A stretch of DNA of 39,319 nucleotides from assembly GCA_002402105.1 (NCBI GenBank), contig NVVD01000011.1, positions 18,131-57,449 on the forward strand, given 5' to 3'. Below, one piece after another: positions 21,970 through 31,800 of the stretch. The position numbers and the translations under genes are program-made. This DNA comes from Candidatus Cloacimonadota bacterium (lineage in GTDB: Bacteria; Muiribacteriota; UBA6191). The notes beneath the pieces were generated by a model that saw nothing but the letters and a program-made list of their open reading frames with translations, was not told where the DNA came from and made no database searches. How positions within the stretch are numbered: position 1 is the first letter of the stretch; each line of letters begins with the position of its first letter.

Positions 21970-23601
21970 ATGAAAAACCTAATCATTATCACATTTATCT
22001 TATTACTAAGCTTTACTAGTAATATTCACTCAGAAAAAATTCACCTTCAAAATACAAATAAAATTTTGGTTGAGCTTTCTAACTCTCTTGATTTACTTCA
22101 AAAAGAGGTCTCTCTAAAGCAAAAACTTTTAAAAAACAGTAAACTTGAAAATGAAAAGACTCAAATAACAAATGACCTAACACAACTTTTTAGACAATTA
22201 CAAAAAACTTCCTCTAAATTTGAAGAAATTGCTACAGGTATTGATACTTATAACATTAAAAATCCACATCCTCAAAAGATTTTACTTTCTGAAGAACTAC
22301 AAATATTAATTAGACCACTTATTACAGTTGCTAAAAGTGTCACTCAAGATATGAGAGAAAAAGCAATTTTATTAAGCGAAATAGATGAGTACAGACATCT
22401 ACTACCTAAAGCACAATTAGCTGTAATAAACCTTCAAAAACAACATAGTGCCAATAAAGTAAGTAAAAAAGTTGACCAACGAATTATAAAACTCATTTCT
22501 TACTGGAAAAAACAAAGTTCTTTAATTGAAAGTCAGTTTAAGTCATCCAAACATGAACTTTATAACTTAGAAAAATCAAAAGCCCCTTTATTTATTTCTA
22601 TCCAAAGTAAAGTGAAAAGCTTTTTTAGACAAAGAGGCTTTTATCTCTTTGAAGCTCTTTTTGTTTCGATTTTAATTTTAATTTTCACTAAACTTTTATA
22701 TACAGTTATTATCAAAGCATTTCCACAGTTTAGTAATAGTCCACGAAGTTTTTATATAAGGGTCATTGAACTTAGTTTTCGTATCATTAGTATTGTTTTA
22801 GCAATTTTAGGACCTATGCTTATTTTTTATATAGAAGAAGACTGGATTTTATTTAGTATTGGTTTATTAGTTTTTTTTGGAGCATTTTGGGTCTTTAGAA
22901 ATACAATTCCAGGTTTATGGCAACAAGCACTTCTTTTATTAAATATAGGTACAGTACGTGAGAACGAAAGAGTTTTTTATAAAGGGCTACCTTGGTTAGT
23001 TAAAGAGATTAATTTATATTCAAAATTAGAAAACCCCATGAATGGTTTAAAACTTCGTTTACCAATTCATGAGCTATTAACCCTTATTTCTAAAAGCTCA
23101 TCTAAATATGAGCCCTGGTTTCCTTGTAAATTATATGATTGGGTACTTTTATCTAATAATACTTATGGTAAAGTAATAGGTATTTCTTTAGAGTTTATTG
23201 ATTTAATCATAGAGGGTGGCTCTAAATATACTTTAACTTTAGATAATTTTTTAGGTTTAAACCCTACTAACTTTTCTAAAAATTTTGTGATTAAGAGTAT
23301 TTTAGGAGTATCTTACAAACATCAAAGTATATGCCATAAAACATTATTAAAACAATTAGAAGTTTTCATCCAAAATAAACTTAAAACAAATGATTATACA
23401 AAAAATGTTTTACATTTATCAATTGAAGTAGAGTTATTAAATGAATCTTCAATTGATATAGCTATCATCATAAATTTTGATGGACAAGCAGCCCCTTCTT
23501 ATAAGAAGCTATCTCGTTTGACACAAATGTGGGCTATGGAAGCTTGTACAAATAATAATTGGGAAATACCATTTCCACAGCTATCAATACATAGTAATTA
23601 A
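21970..23601 (+). CDS. MscS-like mechanosensitive channel protein
   Basis: This 543-residue membrane protein has a signal peptide (MKNLIIITFILLLSF, cleavage near residue 21) and a periplasmic helical/coiled region (about 25-215). Two or three membrane helices follow (about 225-305), then a divergent pore helix and beta domain with ENERVFYKGLPWLVKEINLYSKLEN and LRLPIHEL, which parallel the MscS pattern of GDxV...G..G.V..I...T...IPN. It ends in NNWEIPFPQLSIH, matching the MscS C-terminal IPFPQ. Such channels release solutes on hypo-osmotic shock. The pore sequence is atypical, so a non-classical MscS-superfamily role is possible. No ribosome-binding site is obvious, but the signal peptide fixes the start. 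Confidence 0.65.
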   Translation: MKNLIIITFILLLSFTSNIHSEKIHLQNTNKILVELSNSLDLLQKEVSLKQKLLKNSKLENEKTQITNDLTQLFRQLQKTSSKFEEIATGIDTYNIKNPHPQKILLSEELQILIRPLITVAKSVTQDMREKAILLSEIDEYRHLLPKAQLAVINLQKQHSANKVSKKVDQRIIKLISYWKKQSSLIESQFKSSKHELYNLEKSKAPLFISIQSKVKSFFRQRGFYLFEALFVSILILIFTKLLYTVIIKAFPQFSNSPRSFYIRVIELSFRIISIVLAILGPMLIFYIEEDWILFSIGLLVFFGAFWVFRNTIPGLWQQALLLLNIGTVRENERVFYKGLPWLVKEINLYSKLENPMNGLKLRLPIHELLTLISKSSSKYEPWFPCKLYDWVLLSNNTYGKVIGISLEFIDLIIEGGSKYTLTLDNFLGLNPTNFSKNFVIKSILGVSYKHQSICHKTLLKQLEVFIQNKLKTNDYTKNVLHLSIEVELLNESSIDIAIIINFDGQAAPSYKKLSRLTQMWAMEACTNNNWEIPFPQLSIHSN

Positions 23602-23654
23602 AGAACATCACATAACAAAACCTACATTATTTTTTAGTAATATTATTTGAAAGC

Positions 23655-23682
23655 TTGTCTTTTTATTTTATTTTCGTATAGT
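23655..23682 (+). promoter_or_regulatory. Putative promoter for the lipoprotein gene
   Basis: TTGTCT (23655-23660) and TATAGT (23677-23682) are 16 bp apart, 30 bp ahead of the ATG, with AAAAGGAA as ribosome-binding site. The intergenic gap after the channel gene holds no convincing terminator. Confidence 0.45.
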
Positions 23683-23712
23683 TAAAGTATTAAAAATAAT
23701 AAAAGGAACATC

Positions 23713-24777
23713 ATGAGAAAAATTATCATTTTATTTTCAACAGCTATTTTTGCTCTAACTTTATTAGGCTGTGATAAAAAAACATCTACCCCACAAGAAA
23801 CAAACAAAACTATTATTCCATCAAGTTCTGATGATTCTAATACTAATCCTACTAAAACTGATGTGCCAGACAATAATGATGTTCCAGGTAATAATGATGT
23901 GCCAACTCCTAACACAGAAGAAGTTGAACCTAAAAACACTCCTGATCCAACACCAACCACTAAAGACCCTATTCCTCCTGTAGAAAAAGTAGACCCCGAA
24001 AAAACAGAAGAAGTTGAAAATCCACCCCCAGTAATTGAAAAAGATAAGCCTTCTGATGAAACAAAAAATACTCCTTCTATGGAAGGCGTTGAATTTGGTG
24101 AAACTAAAGAAGTTAAAAGCCCAACTAAACCAATAACTAAAATAGAGCCAGAGCCAAGTGCTAAAGTTGTTCTTGAATATAACTTTATGGGACAAAGAGA
24201 TGGCAGTGCTACTAAGTGGCTGACACAAAATGGTTTTACAGATAAAAAAAGTGGAGCAAGTTTACAGCCTCAATTTAAAGATGGCGCTTTAGTTTTTGCC
24301 CCTACTAGCAGCACATTTGGAGTATGGGTTCATCCTTTAAATTTACCTCAAGCCAAACGAGTTGTAATTGAATGGGGAGTATTAAAGTACCCTAAACCCA
24401 TGAACTGGAAAAAAGACAATAAAAAAAGAGATGCTTTTGAACTACTACTTTCTTTTGGTAAAGAAAAGCTTCCTAGTGGCAGTTTTCTTATACCTAATGC
24501 ACCACGATTTATTGGTTACTTCATCGGGAAAAAAGAACCCAAAAATAAAATTTATACTGGGGCTTATCATAAAGAAGGAGGCCGCTATATAAGTATTGAA
24601 AGCGGTAATCTTGAAGGCCAAAATTTAACAACTGAAATTTCACTTGAAAAAACTTATAAAAATGCTTTTGGTACAAAAATGCTTCCTATTTCTGGTATTG
24701 CCTTTGAAGTTGATGCAAGAGACTCCTCTAAAGGATCAAAAGCTTTTATCAAAAAAATTACATTTTATGATGAATAA
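23713..24777 (+). CDS. Lipoprotein with Pro/Thr/acid-rich linker and unknown beta-rich domain
   Basis: This 354-residue protein begins with a type II signal peptide and the lipobox LLGC (Cys20), so it should be lipidated and anchored in a membrane. DKK follows the cysteine. Residues about 22-155 are a low-complexity linker rich in Pro, Thr, Asn and Glu, with short repeats (DVPxNN). Residues about 157-354 form a compact domain opening with VVLEYNFMGQRDGSATKW and ending with SGIAFEVDARDSSKGS and AFIKKITFYD. That pattern suggests a jelly-roll or carbohydrate-binding-like sandwich, but I do not recognise the family. The linker would let the domain reach away from the membrane. It converges with the export operon, 66 bp away. 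Confidence 0.7.
   Translation: MRKIIILFSTAIFALTLLGCDKKTSTPQETNKTIIPSSSDDSNTNPTKTDVPDNNDVPGNNDVPTPNTEEVEPKNTPDPTPTTKDPIPPVEKVDPEKTEEVENPPPVIEKDKPSDETKNTPSMEGVEFGETKEVKSPTKPITKIEPEPSAKVVLEYNFMGQRDGSATKWLTQNGFTDKKSGASLQPQFKDGALVFAPTSSTFGVWVHPLNLPQAKRVVIEWGVLKYPKPMNWKKDNKKRDAFELLLSFGKEKLPSGSFLIPNAPRFIGYFIGKKEPKNKIYTGAYHKEGGRYISIESGNLEGQNLTTEISLEKTYKNAFGTKMLPISGIAFEVDARDSSKGSKAFIKKITFYDE
23860..23904 (+). repeat. 18-bp tandem repeat in the lipoprotein linker
   Basis: Two and a half copies of an 18-bp unit (GATGTGCCAGACAATAAT, then GATGTTCCAGGTAATAAT, then GATGTGCCA) encode DVPDNN-DVPGNN-DVP. The unit is in frame, so copy-number changes would only lengthen the linker. Confidence 0.8.
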
Positions 24778-24843
24778 ATAATCTTTATAAAATCTAATCT
24801 GTTTAATTGGGATTGCTATACTTTCAATCTACTTTAAAGATTT

Positions 24844-26991
24844 TTATAAACCATACCTTCGTTGAATCACCTGTTTCAAGCCTTTATAAAACTGTTTAGC
24901 AATAGACTCTGGTTTTAGTTCTATTCTAAGTTCTCCACGTTTACCATGGTGTAGAACTTTTGATGGATTAAGCTTTGCTGTAACTAAAAAAAAGGATTCT
25001 TTTGTTCTTGTACCTGATGAATCATCATCTTTTGTAGCTATTTCTCCTCCTGCTTTCCAACCTAGACTGGCTGAGGGTAAAATATCTTGCTCGTATGGGA
25101 TAATCGTTAGATTTTTAGATTCAATAGTTTCAGATGCCATTCCATACATTTTTACTTGAGATTTAAAGTTAGTTGATTTAAAAAGATCAAAAGAGTTATT
25201 TTGACTTACGACAGCTTTAAATTCATATTCATATAAATCAATAATTTGTCCTAAATGATGTCTAGTTTTTAACCATGTATTTTTTAATATTTTAATATCA
25301 GAGCTAATAAAAACTCCTGATTGTCTAGCCAAAATTATTAAAGATAATTGTTTTTTTTGAATTGTTTGAATCTGTTTTAAAATAGTTTCTTCTTTTTTAC
25401 GAATTGGTTTTAAATCTGCAATTCTACTACTAATAGCCTGTATAATGAGTGCCTGTATTTCTACTAATTGGCTTTGATATTTTACGAGTTGTAAAGTTAA
25501 ATCATGATTTTCTAATAAGGCTACTTTATCTCCTTTTTTTATATATTCTCCATTTTTTATGAAAGTTTCTTTTAAAAGTCCTTCAGTTGGGGTATAAATC
25601 GTTGAATAATTACTAGACTCGACGATTCCGTAGGCTCTAATAGATTTGTAAAATGGTATTGAAGTCAAACTAATCAATATGAATCCAATAAATCCAAATG
25701 ATATAGTGATTGCTCTTAATCGATTGAGTCTTAATTTTTGATCGGTAAATAAGTAAGTAAAAAAACTATATAATGGTTTTAAAAGCCATGTATAAATAGC
25801 AACCATTGCCATGATTGATCCTAGTAAAAACCACTGGTCAGCTAAAAATAAAACAATTGAAAGAGATACAATAACTCTATAAATAGAACTTAAAAAACCA
25901 TATAAGACAAGCCAAAAGCCCTCTAACATACTATCAGAACTTGACTGTAAACCTTCTTTAATTCTAAATATATATTTCTCAAATAAATAATAACTTTGTT
26001 TTCTTGAACGCTCATATAAATTAGGAATCTCTAAATAATCAGATAACATAAAATAGGAGTCAAATTTTAAAAGTGGATTTCCGTTAAAAACAATACTTGA
26101 AACAGAGCCAATTAACATAATATTAAATGCCAAGGAATGTATTAAACCATCCCCTGTATTCACCCAAACAATTACTGCAATGAATGAAATAAATAGCTCT
26201 ACAAGCATTCCTGCAGCTCCGACTAAAATACGTTCATATTTATTGCCAAAAGCCCAACTACTACTTGCATCCATATATGGTATTGGTGTTAAAATTAATA
26301 ACATAACTCCAGTACTAGATACTGTTCCACCAAATCTTTTTGTCATCATAGCATGTCCTGCTTCATGAAATAATTTCAAAAAAATTAATGAAAAATACAA
26401 ATAAAATAAGTTGCTAGGAGCTAAAACCCCCTGTGTTTGTACAGATAATTTACCAAGGTTTTCAATAACTAATTTACCTGAGTATATTGCTAATATAATC
26501 CATATAATAAATACATATGATGTAAAAACTTTATCTATTAAAGGTTTCAGTTTTTTTAAGGTAGGTTCTGGATTCCATAAAGGGATTCTTAAAAACAAAA
26601 ATGAAGAAATTTTAGCTTTAAACTCTTTTTGTTCTTTATTAGTTAATCTATCAAACATAGCTTCTGAGTTTGATTGATTTTTAAAATATAATAAATTACA
26701 GCTATGTAGATGTGATAGAAGACCAATCACTTCATCTTGTGTAGGAGTTATTTCAGGATTTTTTTTTAAAGAGTCTAGCCAAACTTCTCCAACTGCTCCA
26801 TTACCACTTAGTTTCATTAAAAAACTATAGGCTTCTGGGGTTATTTTAAAAAACTTATTACTGTAAGCATCTTGAAGTACATACCACTTTCTTTCACGAT
26901 AGTATTGCTTATGTATTTTAATATCATGTAGTATTTGTAACTCTAAGTTTGCTACTTGATGCCACGAGTCACTATAAATTCTTTTTTCCAT
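24844..26991 (-). CDS. PqqD-like / M50 site-2 protease / HlyD fusion, export-system component
   Basis: This 715-residue membrane protein has three parts. An N-terminal PqqD-like winged domain (about 38-105, FKITPEAYSFLMKLSG) comes first. A multi-helix M50 protease core follows, with the zinc motif HEAGH (209-213) and the partner NGNPLLKFD (about 302-310). The C-terminal part is HlyD-like, with a lipoyl half-motif (TIYTPTEGLLKETFIKNGEY, about 464-483), a coiled coil and a beta-barrel. COG1994-type proteins of this layout accompany HlyD adaptors and large exported proteins. The catalytic residues are intact, so it may clip the substrate or an adaptor during export. Its start is 1 bp after the GAF-HlyD stop codon. 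No ABC transporter gene follows. Confidence 0.82.
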   Translation of the reverse strand: MEKRIYSDSWHQVANLELQILHDIKIHKQYYRERKWYVLQDAYSNKFFKITPEAYSFLMKLSGNGAVGEVWLDSLKKNPEITPTQDEVIGLLSHLHSCNLLYFKNQSNSEAMFDRLTNKEQKEFKAKISSFLFLRIPLWNPEPTLKKLKPLIDKVFTSYVFIIWIILAIYSGKLVIENLGKLSVQTQGVLAPSNLFYLYFSLIFLKLFHEAGHAMMTKRFGGTVSSTGVMLLILTPIPYMDASSSWAFGNKYERILVGAAGMLVELFISFIAVIVWVNTGDGLIHSLAFNIMLIGSVSSIVFNGNPLLKFDSYFMLSDYLEIPNLYERSRKQSYYLFEKYIFRIKEGLQSSSDSMLEGFWLVLYGFLSSIYRVIVSLSIVLFLADQWFLLGSIMAMVAIYTWLLKPLYSFFTYLFTDQKLRLNRLRAITISFGFIGFILISLTSIPFYKSIRAYGIVESSNYSTIYTPTEGLLKETFIKNGEYIKKGDKVALLENHDLTLQLVKYQSQLVEIQALIIQAISSRIADLKPIRKKEETILKQIQTIQKKQLSLIILARQSGVFISSDIKILKNTWLKTRHHLGQIIDLYEYEFKAVVSQNNSFDLFKSTNFKSQVKMYGMASETIESKNLTIIPYEQDILPSASLGWKAGGEIATKDDDSSGTRTKESFFLVTAKLNPSKVLHHGKRGELRIELKPESIAKQFYKGLKQVIQRRYGL

Positions 26992-26992
26992 T

Positions 26993-28858
26993 TTATAGCC
27001 AAAGTTTCATTCTAAGAGCATCTATAGTTTTGTGTAAAAAAATCCAAATAATAGGTCTTTTACCTGCATTTATATAAACAACCCCACTCATACCAGGTCT
27101 CCACCATTTTTGTGGTTTTTTTAATAAACTTGCCTTTAGATAAAAAATATTACCTTCACGAATATCAAGTTGTGCAATAGGTATAATCTTTTTAATTATT
27201 ATTGGATGAACTTGATCTGGTTGAGAGATTAGTTTAAGCTCACCCAAAGCATCTATATCTACAAAATCAATATCTTGTTCATTGAGCTTAATTTTAAGAT
27301 GTAAACTAGAGGAGTTTGCTACTTTTAATAATAAATCACCTTTAGATACAGGAGACCCGAGTAACTCTACTTTATCGCCATCTACAATAACTCCATCTAA
27401 AGGAGATTTTACCTTTGATTGATTGACGTAGTATTTTATTCGAGTTAACTCTGCTTGAGATTGTTTTACACGAGCTAAAGCTACTTTCATATCTACAAGT
27501 TTTCGATTTGAGCGTGCCTTTTCCATTTCTCTTGTATATCTAATTATATTTGCATTTTCTTCTAACTCTTTTAACTCAAGCTCTTCTGTATCTAATGATA
27601 TTAAAATTTCACCTTTTTTTACAATATCACCTGAATGAGCAAGTACTTCTTTGATAAAACCATGAAAAGGAGAAGAAAGGTAAGCCACATTATCTGTTTC
27701 TAAAGTTGCACTAGCCTCTAATTTATAATCAATCTTAATAAAAAATGATAATATAATACAAATTATAAATGTAATAATAGATAATTTTAATAAACTCTTA
27801 TTAGGACCAAACCACCAAGCTATAAAGTCTTTAAATTTATTAAATAGTTTTGTACCAAACCAAAGACTATTTTGATACAAATGCTCTAACCATGGGGTAA
27901 CTTGATTAATAGCAATTGATATTAGTTCAATATCTTTTTTTTCTAAAGAGTCTTCTAAACATTCAATAGTCACAACTCCTACTGCTATTTGATTTAAATA
28001 CATAGGAATAGAAATAAGTTGTGTTAAACCTTTTGAACGATGAAAAGTTTTATGACTATGACAAATTAAGTTTTCTTGATTTTCTATATCAGGAATAATA
28101 ATTCTTTGTTCTTGATCAGCAGATTCTTCAAATAAAGTTTCTAACTCAAGTACAGAGTCACTACTTTTATCAAAAGTTTCAGTATGACTTATAGCAACTG
28201 TTTTTATATACGATTTTTTTAAAAAACCTATACTAACTTTAGAGCATTCAAATTTATTTACTAAATCATTTACTAAAGTCATACAAGCCAATAAAAAGTC
28301 CTTTTTATTAATAACATCATCTAAAAGCTCTAAAGCATAAACTAAATTACCCTCTCCAATTGTCATTGATAAATTATGTGACTTTTGATAATTGAGATAT
28401 GAGTTATAAATTGTAGATAATAATTGGGTTCTAACAACTACATCATTAAATCTATCTAAGTTACTATGATTACAAACAATAGTAACTAAAAAAAATGACT
28501 CCTGTTTATAGTCATAAACTTTAAACGAAATAATAAATGCACTAGGCATATCCCAAATATGACTAGTTGGTTCAAATATAAATGGTTTATCCTTAATTTT
28601 ATGAAGTAAAGACAAAGATTGTTTAATAAGATTATCTTTAATAGTCTCACTAATATCTAAATTAGAAAAAAAACTTTGCTCTAACCATTGGTCATCAGAT
28701 ATTTTTAAAACCAAAGCCAATGGTGATCTGCAAATAGCAGAACAACATTGAGCATATTTAATCCAAAAATCATTTTCTTCACCAGAAAAGCTAGCTAATT
28801 GTTTAATTTTTCCAAACGCATCAAGTGCATTTTCATTTTGTCCTTTTGATTCTATCAT
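26993..28858 (-). CDS. HlyD-family periplasmic adaptor with N-terminal cytoplasmic GAF domain
   Basis: This 621-residue membrane-fusion protein starts with about 345 cytoplasmic residues that include a GAF-like sensor domain (about 175-325, with LTQLISIPMYLNQIAVGVVTIE). One membrane helix (about 353-371, IITFIICIILSFFI) is followed by a classical HlyD periplasmic part: SSPFHGFIKEVLAHSGDIVK (lipoyl half), a coiled-coil hairpin (about 418-470), KVKSPLDGVIV (second lipoyl half) and a barrel with the late WWRPGMSGVVYI stretch. HlyD adaptors bridge inner-membrane pumps to TolC. The large cytoplasmic sensor is unusual. The gene starts 3 bp after the giant protein's stop codon and ends 1 bp before the M50-HlyD gene. 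Confidence 0.85.
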   Translation of the reverse strand: MIESKGQNENALDAFGKIKQLASFSGEENDFWIKYAQCCSAICRSPLALVLKISDDQWLEQSFFSNLDISETIKDNLIKQSLSLLHKIKDKPFIFEPTSHIWDMPSAFIISFKVYDYKQESFFLVTIVCNHSNLDRFNDVVVRTQLLSTIYNSYLNYQKSHNLSMTIGEGNLVYALELLDDVINKKDFLLACMTLVNDLVNKFECSKVSIGFLKKSYIKTVAISHTETFDKSSDSVLELETLFEESADQEQRIIIPDIENQENLICHSHKTFHRSKGLTQLISIPMYLNQIAVGVVTIECLEDSLEKKDIELISIAINQVTPWLEHLYQNSLWFGTKLFNKFKDFIAWWFGPNKSLLKLSIITFIICIILSFFIKIDYKLEASATLETDNVAYLSSPFHGFIKEVLAHSGDIVKKGEILISLDTEELELKELEENANIIRYTREMEKARSNRKLVDMKVALARVKQSQAELTRIKYYVNQSKVKSPLDGVIVDGDKVELLGSPVSKGDLLLKVANSSSLHLKIKLNEQDIDFVDIDALGELKLISQPDQVHPIIIKKIIPIAQLDIREGNIFYLKASLLKKPQKWWRPGMSGVVYINAGKRPIIWIFLHKTIDALRMKLWL

Positions 28859-28861
28859 ATT

Positions 28862-31800
28862 TTATAAATACACTTCTTCTGACCAAACATCAACTGTTGT
28901 TTGGATTTTTTCTTCGTCCTCAGAATCAGAACCACTATCGCTTGATGAACCAGCATCTCCTGTAATTGGTGAAAAGCTCATTGTATTACTAAAAGTTGAT
29001 GAACTTGCTGGCTCAACAGTTATAGTAATTTCTTCTGATTTACTTTCTTCACTTGAACTATCATCTGAAAAGTCTTCTGTATTATTTTGTGTTCTTGAAA
29101 TTGCGACTAAATCACTAATATCAGAAACAGATAATTGTCTAAAGTCTCGTAGTTTTGTTGAAACAGGATTTGATATATCTAACTTTTCAAAATTGCTTGT
29201 AGCTTTTGCTACAGATACAGTTAATACTTGAGGAACGTCGTATTCTTCACTTTTAATTGTTTCTACAATTACAATACCTATTGTTTCACCCTCAAGAATT
29301 TTAATTGATTTACCATTACTTAATTCAATTAACATAGTATCACCAAGTGCTACTTTATTACTAAGTTCAATTTGATAAGTTATCTCTTGACCTTCAACAA
29401 TAGAGTCTTGTACAACACTTAAAGTTACTGTTGTTTCATCAATAGTATCTTCAATATTAGTACTAAATTTAGTACTATTATTAAAGTTGATAATATCACT
29501 ACTATTAGTACCAACAAAATCAATCAACTTAGCTTTTACAACACTAGGGTCAATAAAATAAGTATCCTCTTTTACACCTATAGTTGTAGAACCAAGCTTT
29601 TCACCTTTTTTAATTTCAATGCTCGTACCATTATTAAGACGAACCGTAGTATCTTCACTAGCACCACTATGAATAATAGCAGTATAAGTTAAGCTACTAC
29701 CTTCATCAACAGCGCTTGGTGCAGATATTACTATATTTTCGACATTTGAGTTTACATTTAATTTATCTAAATTTACAGACCCTAGTTTAGCATTCATTTG
29801 AACATCATTAGCTGCAATAAATATTGAACTTGTAGCGTTAATAACACCGCTCTTAAATTGAATTAAGTCTTTAGCATTAATAGTTACATTGCCATTTACA
29901 GAGTAAATCGCTCCATTTTCAATGCTTTGATTTTCTACAAAACCTAATTTATCAACTACATTATCAATATCACCAATTTGATTTGTAATGATTAAATTAT
30001 TTGTTTCATTAATAATTATATGACTATTAGTAGTACCACGATTAATAACTGAAATTTCATTTACGTCTGTATTGATTGCACCTAAAATACCAAACGAATC
30101 TAAACGCAGTGTATTTGCTACAAATTGAGCATTACTAACATCAATCAATTCTGTACTTTTTAAAGATATATTTGTTGATGAAAAATCCATGTTTTCAAAG
30201 TATTCAATTTTATGAACTGAATTATTGGACTCATCAGATACATAAATTAAATTATCTTTTATATTTATGCTACGTATATCTACACCCATACCAGATGCTA
30301 TAACAAATTGACTTCCATCTTTATTTAATCTAATTATACTACCTTTGTTTTCAAAAATTAGTCGATCTTGAGTATCAAAAGTTATTGCTCTTGGATTATC
30401 TAATTTGTCTAAAACGACTTCAACAAAGTCACCATCTAAAGTATATTTTGTAATACGCTTTTTATTTGATTCGGCTAAATATAAAAAACCATTATTAAAC
30501 TCAATATCTGTTAAACCATCCATACCACCAGCAAGTTTTGTACGGCCACTTCCATCTAAATTTATTTTATAAATGCTAGAGTTGGTAGAACTATAAATAC
30601 CAGCATACATATTGCCTTGATCATCAAAGGTTATATCAATGACTCCTTTTTTATTTTTATGATTAAAACCTTTGAAATCATAAAAAGTACTCATCTCTCC
30701 TGTTTGCATATTTATTTGTCTAATTCCATCATTATCTTTATCAGCTACAAACATAGTATTACCATCAGGGCTTAAAGTTAAACCAAACTGTCTCTCAAAA
30801 CCAACCTCTAGCTTATCTCCACTACCATTATTAGTAGCACCATTTTTACCTGCAAAAATAGTTTTAACTCCATCTGGGGTTATTTTATAAATTAACTCAT
30901 CTTCTGGTGCTGAAACATAAATATTACCATCTTTGTCTATAACTAGTTCATCAATATTCACACCATTTTTACTAGCGATATTACTTAAAAATAAATCGTT
31001 AGTAAAATAATCATTTTGAAGAATTAATTGTTTTTTAGAGTCTACATTTACATCTTCAATAGTATTATCAAATGATACTTTTGTACTTCCACTTGCAATA
31101 TAATTTTGTCCTAAAATAAGTTGATTATTTTGAGCAATTGCTTCATCATTCAATACTATTTTATCAGTTCCAAAGCCACCAATAATTGTTGAAAAACCAC
31201 CATTAATAATAGCTTCATCATCCCCACTTGCTAAATCAATTATATTTTTACCAGATTCTATATAAACCGTCTCATTACCAGCACCACCAGTAAATTTATC
31301 ATCACCACTACCTAAGTAGTATTTTGCATTTGAGATTCCACCAATAATAGTGTCATTTCCGCTTCCTGATTCAATGATACTTAAATCACTGCCACCATAA
31401 ATAGTTAAAATATCATCACCAGCACCACTATCAATATAAATATTTTGTGTTACTTCTTTGCCAATAGTGATTACATCGTTACCACTAGTGCCATCAAATA
31501 CAATATTGCTAACCCCATCATAAGTTTTAACTGTATCACCACGAGTTACAAGTACACTATCATCATCAATAGCATTTACGATAAATTCTTTACCTTTTAA
31601 AGAGTTATTTAGAGTTAAAATACCTCCATTTAAAGTAGCTATAGTATCTGGTGGATTAAAACTAAATTTAAAAGTTTTAAACGCAGCAACTCTTCTTCCA
31701 GCCACTTTTATATAAGCTCCTAATTTAACACTAACATAGGTTTTCTTAATTTTAAGAGCACCTTCTGCTCCAAGTTTAATACTAGCCCTTCCTAGCCCCA

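Noticed and set aside
23682..24228. Three additional open frames across the lipoprotein linker
   Set aside because: They result from the low-complexity Pro/Thr/Asn codons; the lipoprotein frame has a signal peptide and a good ribosome-binding site.
24780..24842. Inverted repeat AATCTTTA/TAAAGATT between convergent genes as a terminator
   Set aside because: The loop is about 47 bases and the stem is AT-only, so it is likely chance in AT-rich DNA.
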